NCBI GenBank assembly: GCA_964236495.1
Contig: CAXSBR010000005.1
Location: 1 to 64,000 of the forward strand
Direction of reading: 5' to 3'
DNA: 64,000 nucleotides
Source: CAXSBR01 sp964236495
GTDB lineage: Bacteria; Actinomycetota; Actinomycetes; Mycobacteriales; Jatrophihabitantaceae
The notes beneath the pieces were generated by a model. The model worked only from the letters and a program-made list of their open reading frames with translations. It did not search any database and was not told the DNA's origin. The position numbers were made by a program, and so were the translations under genes. Below are positions 41,906-51,231 of this stretch, in pieces (position 1 is the first letter of the stretch; every line of letters starts with the position of its first letter).

Positions 41906-42333
41906 GGCATTGCCACGGACAATCTCACCGGCACCCGGTGACCGGTTCGACGGCGTCGACGTACGGCCGACGGGCGTTTCGCGAGCAGTCGAACCGAGAC
42001 GGGCCGGCGCTGAGGTCGACGTTGCGGTGGTGGGGTGCGAGCCGCCCCGCCCGGTGAGCCAGCCGACCGACGGCTAGCAAGACGAAGACGGCCGCCAGCC
42101 ACTTTCACCGGGTCGTAAAGCGCGCTGGCGCACGAGATCTGCCAGTGCCGGGAGCAGGCAGCAACGTCGACACACTCAGCGCACGTCCGACGGCACACCT
42201 GACACGAACGCGACAGCAAGCACGCGCCGAAGCGTAAAGCGATCAACACCGGGCGTCGCACCGAATGCCAGCTTGACGGCCCGACGTGCCGACAATCGGG
42301 CGTGACCGCCCTTATGACAGTGCGGCCAAGAAG
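41906..42333. other. Gene-poor stretch before the tRNA genes
   Basis: About 430 bp. Its left part probably contains the decayed 5' end of the nuclease gene (possible signal-peptide coding near 42080-42110). The rest shows no supported gene, repeat or integrase attachment site. Confidence 0.5.
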
Positions 42334-42406
42334 TAGCCCCAACGGGATTCGAACCCGTGCTACCGCCTTGAGAGGGCGGCGTCCTAGGCCACTAGACGAT
42401 GGGGCC
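42334..42406 (-). tRNA. tRNA-Glu (CUC)
   Basis: A 73-nt cloverleaf. The acceptor stem GGCCCCA pairs with TGGGGCT (with a G-U first pair), the D arm is TCTAGTGGCCTAGGA, the anticodon stem-loop CCGCC-CTCTCAA-GGCGG presents CUC, and the T arm is ACGGG-TTCGAAT-CCCGT. The CCA end is not encoded. It lies downstream of gltX, whose product charges it. Confidence 0.97.
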
Positions 42407-42476
42407 GTGCGTTGATCACCGACAAGCCTGTGATCACTGTGTGAGCCAGATAATGCGCGCTCGGTAAGCAAGATCG

Positions 42477-42548
42477 CTGGGGTACCAGGACTCGAACCTA
42501 GACTAAGGGAATCAGAATCCCACGGGCTGCCAATTACCCCATACCCCA
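42477..42548 (-). tRNA. tRNA-Gln (CUG)
   Basis: A 72-nt cloverleaf starting TGGGGTATGGGGTAATTGG, with anticodon loop TTCTGAT (CUG) and T arm GTTCGAGTCC. The acceptor stem TGGGGTA/TACCCCA is complete. In most actinobacteria this tRNA is first mischarged with glutamate by GluRS and then amidated by GatCAB, so its location beside gltX fits. Confidence 0.97.
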
Positions 42549-42774
42549 AAGCAGGCCCTGCCGAACTAACTGCCGATCGAGCTGACTCCGCTCGCATAAC
42601 CTGCGGAGGCCGTCGATCGACTGCCCATTTTGCAACAGGCGAGCCGAGAGAGAACTGTACCGGACGGCAGGTCCGCGACGAAAGCGGGCTGGCCGACCTA
42701 GCTTTCGCGATGCGAGAGCCACGCCGTCGCGGCGCCTACATCGGGTGAGGGCAGCCAGGATCGGGTTGCCGTGC

Positions 42775-44355
42775 TTACCCGGAAGTGGCGGCGTCGGTAG
42801 GGGCCGTCGCCGCGGCGGACAGTCGCGCGATCGTGCGGTCGCGGCCAAGCAGTTCCAGCGACTCGAACAGCGGCGGTGAAATCAGCTGGCCCGTAGCGGC
42901 GACGCGAACCGGGCTGAAGGCCAGCCGCGGCTTGAGGCCCAGGCCCTCGATCAGTGCCGCCCGCAGTGCCTGCTCGATGACAGGAGCCTGCCAGTCATCC
43001 AGATTCTGCAGCACCGGTAGGGCAGCTTCCAGTACACCTCGACCGGACTCGTCCAGGTTCTTGGCGGCGGCTTTCGGATCGATCGCGAAATCGGCGCCGT
43101 CGACGAACAGGAACGCCAGCATCGCCGTCGCTTCGCTGAGGATCTGGACTCGTTCCTGCACCAGCGGCGCCGCCGCGGTGAGCACATCACCGTGCTCGTC
43201 ACTCAACGGACCGGCACCCGTTCGCCGCCGCTCCTGTACAGCGAAGGCAACCAGCCTGGCCGCGAAGTCGTCGGGAGCCAGCTGGCGGATGTGCGCGGCG
43301 TTGATCGCCTCGCACTTCTTGGGATCGAACCGGGCCGGATTGGCGTTGACGTCGGCGACATCGAACGCGGCGACCATCTCGTCGAGGCTGAAGATGTCGT
43401 GGTCGTCGGAGATCGCCCATCCCAGCAGCGCCAAGTAGTTGATCAGCCCTTCGGCGATGTAGCCGGCATCGAGATAGCCCTGAAGCGACGCCTGCGGATC
43501 CCGCTTGGACAGCTTCTTGTTGCCCTCCCCCATCACGTACGGCAGGTGGCCAAACTGCGGCACCGCGTCGGCGACGCCCACGTCGACCAACGCGCGATAC
43601 AGCGCGATCTGACGCGGCGTCGAGGGCAGCAGATCCTCACCGCGAAGCACGTGGGTGATCTTCATCAGGGCGTCGTCGACCGGATTCACCAGCGTGTACA
43701 GCGGTTCGCCGTTGGCGCGCACCAGCGCGAAATCCGGAACGCTGCCCGCGGCGAACGTGATCTGCCCGCGCACCAAGTCCGTCCAGCTCAGGTCGTCCTC
43801 GGGCATCCGCAGCCTCAGCACGGGCAGGCGCCCCTCGGCCCGGAAAGCGGTCTTCTGCTCGTCACTCAAGGTGCGGTCGACGTTGTCGTAGCCCAGTTTC
43901 GGATCGCGGCCGGCAGCGCGGTGGCGGGCCTCGACCTCCTCGTTCGTCGAGAACGCCTCGTACAGGTGCCCGGCATCGACCAGCTTGGCGATCACCCCGG
44001 TGTAGAGAGCGCCGCGTTCACTCTGCCGGTAGGGCCCGTAAGGTCCGCCGACGCCGGGTCCCTCGTCCCAGTCCAGGCCGAACCAGCGCAACGACTCCAG
44101 CAGCTGCTGTTCGGACTCGGCGGTGTTGCGGGCGGCGTCGGTGTCCTCGATCCGAAAGACGAACGTGCCGCCGACGTGGCGCGCATAGGCCCAGTTGAAC
44201 AGGCAGGTGCGCATCAGCCCGACGTGCACCACGCCGGTCGGCGACGGGCAAAATCGGACCCGCACCCCTGGGGTGACCTCGCCCGCGTTGCCCGCGCCAG
44301 CGGTGTCGGTGTCGGTGTCGGTGTCGATGCCGATGCCGATGCCGATGTCGGTCAT
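42775..44355 (-). CDS. gltX: Glutamyl-tRNA synthetase
   Basis: A 526-residue class I synthetase. The HIGH equivalent is RFCPSPTGVVHVGLMRT and the KMSKS equivalent is NKKLSKRD. The first ~28 residues, Ile-Gly and Asp-Thr dipeptide repeats (DIGIGIGIDTDTDTDT), are not part of the family; they come from a hexanucleotide array. The ATG overlaps the end of the FAH-family gene (ATGA). tRNA-Gln and tRNA-Glu follow downstream. Confidence 0.97.
   Translation of the reverse strand: MTDIGIGIGIDTDTDTDTAGAGNAGEVTPGVRVRFCPSPTGVVHVGLMRTCLFNWAYARHVGGTFVFRIEDTDAARNTAESEQQLLESLRWFGLDWDEGPGVGGPYGPYRQSERGALYTGVIAKLVDAGHLYEAFSTNEEVEARHRAAGRDPKLGYDNVDRTLSDEQKTAFRAEGRLPVLRLRMPEDDLSWTDLVRGQITFAAGSVPDFALVRANGEPLYTLVNPVDDALMKITHVLRGEDLLPSTPRQIALYRALVDVGVADAVPQFGHLPYVMGEGNKKLSKRDPQASLQGYLDAGYIAEGLINYLALLGWAISDDHDIFSLDEMVAAFDVADVNANPARFDPKKCEAINAAHIRQLAPDDFAARLVAFAVQERRRTGAGPLSDEHGDVLTAAAPLVQERVQILSEATAMLAFLFVDGADFAIDPKAAAKNLDESGRGVLEAALPVLQNLDDWQAPVIEQALRAALIEGLGLKPRLAFSPVRVAATGQLISPPLFESLELLGRDRTIARLSAAATAPTDAATSG
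44303..44350. repeat. 6-bp in-frame microsatellite at the start of gltX
   Basis: Four copies of GTGTCG, three of ATGCCG and one ATGTCG in tandem. On the minus strand they encode Asp-Thr or Gly-Ile pairs directly after the start codon of gltX. All units keep the reading frame. Confidence 0.93.
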
Positions 44356-45179
44356 GCGCTCTTGCCTCGGGTGACGACGTTGACCAGCGCGCCGATGCCC
44401 TCGATCTCGACTGTGACGGTGTCACCCTTGACGATCGGGCCGACGCCGGCGGGCGTGCCGGTGATGAGCACGTCGCCGGGCAGCAGCGTCATCACCCTCG
44501 AGACATAGGCGATCAGCGCGGGAACGTCGTGGACCAACGCCGACGTGCGCGCATCCTGCTTCACGTCGTCGTTGACCAGCGTGCGCAGGCCGAGGTCGGA
44601 CGGATCCAGCACGGTCTCGATCCACGGCCCGAGCGGACAGAACGAGTCGAAGCCCTTGGCGCGCGTCCACTGCCCGTCGCTACGCTGCAGGTCGCGGGCA
44701 CTGACGTCGTTCGCGCAGGTGTAGCCCAGCACGACGCCCAGCGCGCGATCGCGGGGAACGTCCTTGGCCGGGCGACCGATGACGACGGCCAGTTCACCCT
44801 CGAAATCCACCTCCTGCGACTCCTGCGGTAGCCGAATGGCGTCGTCCGGCCCGATCACCGACGTCGAGGGCTTGAGAAAGATCAGCGGCTGCGCCGGCGG
44901 CTCCGGATTGTCGCCGGTGACCATCTCCGCGGCGTGATCGGCGTAGTTCTTGCCGATCGCGACCACCTTGCTGGGCAGTACCGGCGACAGGAGCCGAACG
45001 TCGGGCAATGCCCAGCGGTGGCCGGTGAAGCTGATCGGACCGAAGGGGTGTCCCTCGATGGCAGCGACCGTGAGCGCGTCGAGTGCCGCGTTCGCGGGCC
45101 CTTCCACGGTGCCCCAACTCAGTTGCGGTGCGGTGCTCTCGGCGGACGTGGACGGATGGACGAAGCGAGCGATGCGCAC
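44352..45179 (-). CDS. Fumarylacetoacetate hydrolase-family protein
   Basis: A ~275-residue FAH-fold enzyme. The metal-binding motif appears as VDFEGELAVVIGR, with KNYADHAAEM and TGTPAGVGP also conserved. The start is most likely GTG 45179 (VRIARFVHP), with another GTG at 45188. Actinobacterial members next to gltX are common and are probably acylpyruvases or oxaloacetate decarboxylases; the substrate is not proven. Overlaps gltX by four bases. Confidence 0.88.
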   Translation of the reverse strand: MRIARFVHPSTSAESTAPQLSWGTVEGPANAALDALTVAAIEGHPFGPISFTGHRWALPDVRLLSPVLPSKVVAIGKNYADHAAEMVTGDNPEPPAQPLIFLKPSTSVIGPDDAIRLPQESQEVDFEGELAVVIGRPAKDVPRDRALGVVLGYTCANDVSARDLQRSDGQWTRAKGFDSFCPLGPWIETVLDPSDLGLRTLVNDDVKQDARTSALVHDVPALIAYVSRVMTLLPGDVLITGTPAGVGPIVKGDTVTVEIEGIGALVNVVTRGKSA

Positions 45180-45275
45180 GCCTGGCACGGTACCTGCCAG
45201 ACGGCTCGCGACTGCGCTACCGCTTGGGACCGCGGACCTGCGTTGCCGTTCCGGCCAGCAGGGATACTGGAGAGC

Positions 45276-45644
45276 GTGCCAGTCGCTGCCCGGTCTCGTA
45301 GGTTCGCGCGGCTGTTCGTCGTCGCCGGCTCGGCCCTGGCGATCCTCGGGACCGTGCCGTGGCTCGTGTTCGTCGTCGGTAGCGACACCGGTGATCCGAC
45401 GCTGCTCGTGTTGGCCGCCGTCGCGGTCGTGGGTGGCATCTTCGTGGCATTGGTGGGTCTTGGGTTCGTGCGCCGCCTCGATGCGCTGGAACGAGCCGCT
45501 GACGAACGCCGCCTGGACGCCGCGCTGGTAGCCGGCACTGTCGCGCCGGCCGCTGGCGGACAGTCCAACGCCACTGTCGGTGACTGCGGCGAATCGTGCG
45601 CCACCTGCACCGCCTCGTGCGCCCTGGACGCGCTGCGCTCCTAG
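45276..45644 (+). CDS. Small membrane protein with Cys-rich C-terminus
   Basis: A 122-residue protein from GTG 45276 after GGAGAG. Two transmembrane segments (residues ~15-35 and ~42-65) are followed by a charged helix and a tail of four cysteines (CGESCATCTASC). The tail may bind a metal or form disulfides, depending on topology. No family was recognised. Divergent from the FAH-gltX operon. Confidence 0.68.
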   Translation: MPVAARSRRFARLFVVAGSALAILGTVPWLVFVVGSDTGDPTLLVLAAVAVVGGIFVALVGLGFVRRLDALERAADERRLDAALVAGTVAPAAGGQSNATVGDCGESCATCTASCALDALRS

Positions 45645-45684
45645 CTACTGCCCAGCCGTCACCGTGCGCCGCTGCGCTGCTTCA

Positions 45685-47286
45685 TTACTGCGCCGTCTCG
45701 ACGCCCAGCAGCCCGTACCGGATCGCGTCGTCGAGCGCCAGCCACGACGCCTCGATGACATTGGGGTGCACGCCCACCGTCGTCCAGTCCCGCGTGCCGT
45801 CTGAGGTGTCGACGAGCACCCTCGTGGTGGCGTCGGTGCCTGCTTTACCGGGCAGGATTCGGACCTTGTAGTCCACCAGCTCGAAGCCGCCGAGCTGCTC
45901 GTACGCACTCGACAGGGCCTTGCGCAGCGCGAGATCGAGCGCGTTGACCGGGCCGTTTCCCTCTGCGGTGGCGATGACGCGCTCGCCACCGGCGTGCACC
46001 TTCACCGTCGCCTCGGAGCACACCACCCCGTCGGCGTCGCGGTCGACCATCACGCGGTAGGACTCCAGAGTGAACCGCTGGGGTGCCGAGCCCAGCTCGC
46101 TGCGCAGCAGCAGTTCGAAGGAAGCGTCGGCGGCCTCGTAGGACCAGCCCGCCGCCTCACGCTCTTTCACCACCGCAATAACGCTGCTGACGACGTCGGG
46201 TCGATCGGTGACGTCGACGCCGAGCTCGCGGCTCTTCAATTCGACCGACGCGCGCCCGGCCATCTCGGTGACCAGGATGCGCTGGGTGTTGCCCACGACG
46301 GCAGGGTCGAGGTGGTTGTACAGCTCGGGTGCGACCTTGATCGCCGAGGCGTGCAGACCGGCCTTGTGGGCGAACGCCGACGATCCGACATAGGCCTGAT
46401 GTGTGTTCGGTGCCAGATTGGCGATCTCGGCGATGGCGTGCGACACCCGGCTGAGCTCAGCCAGGCACCCTGCGGGCAGCACGTCCAGGCCCATCTTGGT
46501 TACCAGGCCGCCGACGACGGCGAAGATGTCGGCGTTGCCGGCTCGTTCGCCGTAGCCGTTCGCTGTGCCCTGGGCGTGGGTGGCGCCTGCGTCCACGGCG
46601 GCCAGTGTGTTGGCCACCGCGCAGCCGGTGTCGTCCTGGGTGTGGATGCCCAGCCTGAACGGCGTGCCTGCACCGATGTCGAGCCGCGCGGCCACGTCGG
46701 TGACGATCCGGTGCACGTCCATCGGCAGCATGCCGCCGTTGGTGTCGCACAGCACGCCGACGTCCGCACCGGCGTCGGCAGCTGCCTGCAGCACCTGCAC
46801 GCCGTAGCCGTTGTCACGGCGATAGCCGTCGAAGAAATGCTCGCAGTCGACGAAGACGCGACGGCCGTGCGTGCGCAGAAAAGCCACCGTGTCGTGCACC
46901 ATCGCCAGGTTCTGCTCCAGCGTGGTGCGCAACGCCTCGGTGACGTGACGGACGTCGGACTTCGCGACCAACGTGACCACCGACGCTCGGGAATCGAGCA
47001 GAGCCTGCACCTGCGGATCGTCCTCGACCGCAAGCGTGGGCTTGCGGGTGGCGCCGAATGCCACCAGCGTGGCGTTCTTGAGCACCAGTTCGCCGTCGGC
47101 GGCACGGGCGAAGAACTCGGTGTCCTTGGGCATCGCGCCGGGCCAGCCGCCCTCGACGAAGCCGACGCCGATGTCATCTAAGAGCCGCGCGACGGCCAGC
47201 TTGTCCGCGACCGAGTACGTGATGCCCTCACGCTGGGCGCCGTCGCGCAAGGTGGTGTCGAAAACATGGAAAGCGTCGGTGAGCAT
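45685..47286 (-). CDS. cimA: Citramalate synthase
   Basis: A 533-residue DRE-TIM enzyme. FDTTLRDGAQREGITYSVADKL opens the catalytic barrel. GIHTQDDTGCAVANTLAAV (usual HxHND altered as HTQDD) and NGYGERAGNAD follow. The C-terminal regulatory domain begins near residue 390. CimA condenses acetyl-CoA and pyruvate to (R)-citramalate, feeding isoleucine synthesis through LeuCD and LeuB. Lengths and motifs separate it from LeuA. The leader upstream carries an attenuator. Confidence 0.93.
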   Translation of the reverse strand: MLTDAFHVFDTTLRDGAQREGITYSVADKLAVARLLDDIGVGFVEGGWPGAMPKDTEFFARAADGELVLKNATLVAFGATRKPTLAVEDDPQVQALLDSRASVVTLVAKSDVRHVTEALRTTLEQNLAMVHDTVAFLRTHGRRVFVDCEHFFDGYRRDNGYGVQVLQAAADAGADVGVLCDTNGGMLPMDVHRIVTDVAARLDIGAGTPFRLGIHTQDDTGCAVANTLAAVDAGATHAQGTANGYGERAGNADIFAVVGGLVTKMGLDVLPAGCLAELSRVSHAIAEIANLAPNTHQAYVGSSAFAHKAGLHASAIKVAPELYNHLDPAVVGNTQRILVTEMAGRASVELKSRELGVDVTDRPDVVSSVIAVVKEREAAGWSYEAADASFELLLRSELGSAPQRFTLESYRVMVDRDADGVVCSEATVKVHAGGERVIATAEGNGPVNALDLALRKALSSAYEQLGGFELVDYKVRILPGKAGTDATTRVLVDTSDGTRDWTTVGVHPNVIEASWLALDDAIRYGLLGVETAQ

Positions 47287-47402
47287 CGTGGCGGATCCTT
47301 TGCTGCCGGGAAGGAAGGGGCTGGCTAACTCGGCTGGCTAACTCGGCTGGCTTGCTTGCTCGCCGGCCGGCCTGCTGACGGGGCTGATTGGTGGGTGCGG
47401 GC

Positions 47403-47436
47403 AAAAGAAAACCCTCCGCATCGGAATGCGGAGGGT
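47403..47436 (-). terminator. Intrinsic terminator in the cimA leader
   Basis: On the minus strand ACCCTCCGCAT pairs perfectly with ATGCGGAGGGT (loop TCCG), an 11-bp stem followed by TTTTCTTTT. It lies about 116 bp before the cimA start, so termination here would prevent cimA transcription. Confidence 0.92.
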
Positions 47437-47500
47437 GAGCGCGTCGGCGGAAAGTGGCCTGCGGCCGACGCGCTAACTAATTCCTACGAGTTCGCGTCCA
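47403..47500 (-). promoter_or_regulatory. cimA leader attenuator
   Basis: Upstream of the terminator stem lies a second perfect stem: GCGCGTCGGC with GCCGACGCGC (positions 47439-47448 and 47464-47473). Just 5' of it, a minus-strand run CTCGTAGGAATTAGTTAGCGCGTCGGC aligns with the ilvB leader peptide region, giving possible codons Leu-Val-Gly-Ile-Ser then stop. No convincing leader-peptide start was found. Attenuation by branched-chain amino acids is inferred from the match with ilvB. Confidence 0.75.
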
Positions 47501-47663
47501 CGCAGCGTCGTCCCAGCGAAGCTCGCGCGCTGGAAGATCTTGCCGCTGTGCACGCCGCCAGTTTGCCACGCCGTCCCGCTCCTGCGCGACCAACAGGCCC
47601 AACCCCTCGAAGACTTGTCCGGCGTCCTGATCAGGTGGAAGCTCCCTCAATGGGAACAGGCAG

Positions 47664-47921
47664 GTGGTTTGGCGCTCCCACCGAAGGTTCGTTTATTTGG
47701 GCGTGAGGTTGGTGCTGGCCTTTGCCGCGTCCGGCCTTCTCATCTCGTTCATCGGCAGAAGTGGCGGAGGTCCGCACAGTTGCCCGGCCGGCGCAAGGCC
47801 CTCCGATTGCTCCTGCCCGCATGGGCCGTGGCACTGGGCCGAAGGCATCCTCGTGGGCTCGCTCGTCGGCTGTCTGGTTTTCATTGGCTGGCTCGCGGTA
47901 GCGCGGTTCCTGGACAGTTGA
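47664..47921 (+). CDS. Small membrane protein, function unknown
   Basis: An 85-residue protein from GTG 47664, or 72 residues from GTG 47703. Two transmembrane segments (LVLAFAASGLLISFIG and ILVGSLVGCLVFIGWLAVARFL) flank a Cys-Pro-rich loop (CPAGARPSDCSCPHGPWHW). No family recognised and no strong ribosome binding site. Confidence 0.5.
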   Translation: MVWRSHRRFVYLGVRLVLAFAASGLLISFIGRSGGGPHSCPAGARPSDCSCPHGPWHWAEGILVGSLVGCLVFIGWLAVARFLDS

Positions 47922-47954
47922 GCCGTCAAAGCGCTCGCACTCCTTCGCGCGGCG

Positions 47955-48863
47955 TCAGAGGTCACGCGCCAAGCCTTGGGCGATGCGGGAGAGGGAGCGT
48001 CGACCCATCGCACTGACCGTCGGATTGCTGTGCGCGTAGTACCAGACGACGCCGAGTGCCTGCTCGAACGCCCACGCGGCGCCCCGTGCCCACTCCAGAT
48101 CGTCGCAACCCAGTGCGGTCCGAAGCACCTGCCGTGGACCGGCTTGCAGCCCGTGCCACGCAATGACGAGGTCCAGGGCCGGGTCCGCCGGCCCGAACTC
48201 GCCGACGTCGAGCACGCCAGCCAACCTGCCGTCGGTGACGAGGAGATTGCCGGGAACAAGGTCGCAGTGGGACATCGCATCCGGCGATGTTCGCGGCAGC
48301 GTTCGGAGCGCCGCCCACGTCCCGTCAAGCCAGCCAACGTCGAGCGAGCCATCGCTGCGCTCGATGCACTCCTGCATCCAAGCGTCTCGCGACTGCAGGT
48401 CACCGCCGCGATTCGTGCCTTGGAAAGTCCGTCCCTGGGTGTCGATCGCGCGCAGCGACTGGATGAAGTCGGCCAGGTCGCGCGCGTATGCCTCTGACCC
48501 GCTGGGGTCCTGCTCAGTGGCAACAGTTCCGGCCACCCATGTGTTGATCGACCACGGCAGCGGGTACCCGGCGCCGGGCTCGCCGATGGCAACGGGTTCG
48601 GGCGTCGGAAAGCGGGTGACGCCCGCCAGCTCGCGAGCCGCCGCTGCCTCGGTCTCGAGCCACTGCCGCGTTACCTGCGCGTCAGCGGGCTGCACCGCGA
48701 ACCGGGCGACCAAGCCGTTGCCGATACGGAAGATCGCGTTCACAGTTCCGTGCGATGCAACGGCGCGAACGGGCAAGGCGGCCCAGTGTGGGAACTGCTC
48801 GCCGACGAGCTGACGAACCGCCTCAGCTTCGACGTGCAGCTGACCGGCGTGCATCTGCATCAC
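47955..48863 (-). CDS. Aminoglycoside phosphotransferase-family kinase (APH/choline kinase-like)
   Basis: A 302-residue kinase-fold protein. The Brenner motif is MSHCDLVPGNLLV (catalytic Asp and Asn) and the metal-binding loop is VLDVGEFGPADPALDL. The nucleotide region is weak: TVNAIFRIGNGLVARF. It belongs to the broad APH Pfam group, distinct from the APH(3')-like gene at 3995, and the substrate cannot be told. Physiological rather than resistance roles are common. Confidence 0.85.
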   Translation of the reverse strand: MMQMHAGQLHVEAEAVRQLVGEQFPHWAALPVRAVASHGTVNAIFRIGNGLVARFAVQPADAQVTRQWLETEAAAARELAGVTRFPTPEPVAIGEPGAGYPLPWSINTWVAGTVATEQDPSGSEAYARDLADFIQSLRAIDTQGRTFQGTNRGGDLQSRDAWMQECIERSDGSLDVGWLDGTWAALRTLPRTSPDAMSHCDLVPGNLLVTDGRLAGVLDVGEFGPADPALDLVIAWHGLQAGPRQVLRTALGCDDLEWARGAAWAFEQALGVVWYYAHSNPTVSAMGRRSLSRIAQGLARDL

Positions 48864-48953
48864 CGAAGCATGAAGTGCACCGGTCCTGGCCGGCAGTACA
48901 GGGTCGTTGGGCGAACCATTGTGCTCAGGTGGGTCGACGACCGGCCGCCGATC

Positions 48954-50048
48954 TCAGTCGACGTCGCGGGACCCATTACCACTGCTTTTCAACACTGGAT
49001 CAGCGTGTTGATTCCAGCCATTCTTGGGCACTGGACCACTTGACTTTCGAGCGGCGCGGTACAGCACCTGCAGGTCGCGACATCGTGTCGGATCGGTAAG
49101 AACGTCGGTGTTGTCGACGACCTGGTCGACTGAGCCGATGAGCGGTAGCGCGCGCACGACGGGATCGGTGATCGTCTCAATGAGGGCATCGCAGAACCGG
49201 TCGGCCATGATCACGCAGGCTGGGCGGTCGTGATAGTTACCGACCTCGGTCGATAGCGGCGGCGTCAGAGCACTGGCGTTATGGCGAATGGCCAGAACAC
49301 GGTAGGCCTCGCCCAATGCGGTCTGGTCACCGCGCACGGCGGCAGCAAGCAAGCCAGGTAATGCGTCGCTGTGCGGCAATTGAGCAAAAGCCGTGCCCAG
49401 CCATTTCTGGTAGGGGGCATACCGGCGATTTTGCAACAGCGCCAACCGCATGAGATCTCGGACCTGTCGGGCGGCGGTAACCACTGAGCCGGTGCAGTCG
49501 CCTACCTCAGACGTCCGCGCAACGAATGCCTCTTCCTGTGCAAGCCGATGCCATTGGCAGGCCAGCATCCACCGCCACACTGCGTCGGGATACCAGCTCA
49601 ACTTCTCACGTACAGCGCTCAGCTGCCCGGTGTTGTCTTCGAACTCGGCGCCGCCGACGATGCCGAGGAGCTTCTGCTGCGGGGTGAGCACCCAATCGAG
49701 GACGGTGAAGTCGATGCACGCGTCGACGCCGAGCTCAGCCGTCGGCCAGGTCGAGAGCGGCAACACCTCGACCCAAACCCGAGGCTCAACGCCGTCCCAT
49801 CCGAAACGCACCGCGTGCCCGCCGAAAGCGTCTGGCAGCTCGAGGTTCACACCGACTGCACTGGTGAACACCTGCAGCCGAGGTCCCCAACCGTGGTCGG
49901 TCGACCGCGGCGTGTCGTAGCCCAACACGTCCGAACCCCACCCGAGCAGGACAGCACTATGCGGCACGCCGCGCAACTGCGGCGCAACTACCTGGGCGTA
50001 GAACGCCGCAGACAGCTCTGACGCCGGTAGGAACTCCGCCATCGACAC
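48954..50048 (-). CDS. DUF4037 nucleotidyltransferase-like protein
   Basis: A 364-residue protein. GWGSDVLGYDTPRSTDHGWGPR is the DUF4037 version of the nucleotidyltransferase GS...D.D motif. GTG 50048 follows a GGAGG site at 6 bp. DUF4037 proteins are soluble and their reaction is unknown; adjacency to an APH-like kinase is recurrent in such small-molecule modification genes, but no pathway can be assigned. Confidence 0.8.
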   Translation of the reverse strand: MSMAEFLPASELSAAFYAQVVAPQLRGVPHSAVLLGWGSDVLGYDTPRSTDHGWGPRLQVFTSAVGVNLELPDAFGGHAVRFGWDGVEPRVWVEVLPLSTWPTAELGVDACIDFTVLDWVLTPQQKLLGIVGGAEFEDNTGQLSAVREKLSWYPDAVWRWMLACQWHRLAQEEAFVARTSEVGDCTGSVVTAARQVRDLMRLALLQNRRYAPYQKWLGTAFAQLPHSDALPGLLAAAVRGDQTALGEAYRVLAIRHNASALTPPLSTEVGNYHDRPACVIMADRFCDALIETITDPVVRALPLIGSVDQVVDNTDVLTDPTRCRDLQVLYRAARKSSGPVPKNGWNQHADPVLKSSGNGSRDVD

Positions 50049-50103
50049 CGCCTTCCTCCATGTGTGCCACGGCCCATCGCCAGATACGTCAGGATGCGAG
50101 CGC

Positions 50104-51126
50104 TCAGGCCACGGCTGCGGCCAGCCGGTCGCCGATCTGACTGGTACTTGCCGCCGGAGAGTCGGCGCGCGCCAGCAGATCGGCAGCTACCGCCTGCTCC
50201 ACCTTCGCCGATTCCTCGCCGAAGCCCAGGTGCTCCAGCAGCATCGACACCGACAGCACCGCGGCCGTCGGATCGGCCAGGCCTTGTCCGGCGATGTCGG
50301 GCGCGCTGCCGTGCACCGGCTCGAACATGCTCGGATTGAGTCGGGTGGGATCGACGTTGCCGCTGGCAGCCAGCCCGATACCGCCGGAGATGGCGCCGGC
50401 CAGATCGGTGACGATGTCGCCGAACAGGTTGTCAGTCACGATGACGTCATAGCGGCCAGGATCGGTGACGAGGTAGATCATCGCAGCGTCGACGTGGTTG
50501 TAGGCAACCGTCACGTCGGGATAATCCTTTGCGCCTACAGCGTCGACGGTGCGCTTCCAGAGATCGCCGGCGTAGACGAGCACGTTGTTTTTGTGGACCA
50601 GCGTCAGATGCTTGCGAGGCCGTCGACGGGCCCGCTCGAACGCCGCCCGCACCACGCGTTCCACTCCGAAGGCGGTGTTCACGCTGACCTCGGTGGCGAT
50701 CTCGTGCGGCGTTGCCCTGCGCAGCACGCCGCCGTTGCCGACGTAGGGGCCCTCGGTGCCTTCGCGGTAGACGACGAAGTCGATCTGCGGATCTCCGGCC
50801 AACGGCGACGTCACGCCGGCGTACAACTTCGCGGGACGCAGGTTCACGAACTGGTCGAGCTCGAAGCGCAGCCGCAGCAGCAACCCGCGCTCCAGCACGC
50901 CGGGTGGAACCGACGGATCACCGATGGCGCCCAGCAGGATCGCGTCCTGTCCGCGTAGCTCCGCGAGCACCGAATCGGGCAGCAGTTCGCCGGTGCGGTT
51001 ATAGAGAGTGGCGCCCAGGTCGTACCGGGTCGTGTCCACTTTGCCGACCACCGCGTCGAGCACCCGCAGCGCCACATCCGTTACCTCGACACCGATTCCG
51101 TCACCGGGGATCACCGCGAGCTTCAT
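50104..51126 (-). CDS. leuB: 3-isopropylmalate dehydrogenase
   Basis: A 340-residue enzyme. MKLAVIPGDGIGVEV opens the fold; REGTEGPYVGNG, LVHKNNVLVYAGDLW and VTDNLFGDIVTDLAGAISGGIGLAASGN mark substrate and cofactor binding, with EPVHGSAPDIAGQG. It oxidatively decarboxylates 3-isopropylmalate (leucine) and methylmalate (isoleucine, after CimA). It stands apart from leuCD by about 14 kb. Confidence 0.97.
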   Translation of the reverse strand: MKLAVIPGDGIGVEVTDVALRVLDAVVGKVDTTRYDLGATLYNRTGELLPDSVLAELRGQDAILLGAIGDPSVPPGVLERGLLLRLRFELDQFVNLRPAKLYAGVTSPLAGDPQIDFVVYREGTEGPYVGNGGVLRRATPHEIATEVSVNTAFGVERVVRAAFERARRRPRKHLTLVHKNNVLVYAGDLWKRTVDAVGAKDYPDVTVAYNHVDAAMIYLVTDPGRYDVIVTDNLFGDIVTDLAGAISGGIGLAASGNVDPTRLNPSMFEPVHGSAPDIAGQGLADPTAAVLSVSMLLEHLGFGEESAKVEQAVAADLLARADSPAASTSQIGDRLAAAVA

Positions 51127-51231
51127 GGCCCAGACGTTAGTTCACTGGCTGAAGCCGTCCGCCGACGAAGGTGCACCCGGATCGGGCGCCGCCGTCTTTG
51201 TCGGCCAAGACTGCCAGTTCCCAGCCGTCGG

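Noticed and set aside
42334..42548. tRNA-associated attachment site for a genomic island
   Set aside because: No partial duplicate of the tRNA 3' ends and no integrase were found in the window.
48750..49043. A possible small protein between the kinase and DUF4037 genes
   Set aside because: It overlaps the 5' end of the kinase gene and the 3' end of the DUF4037 gene on the other strand, with no ribosome binding site or family match.
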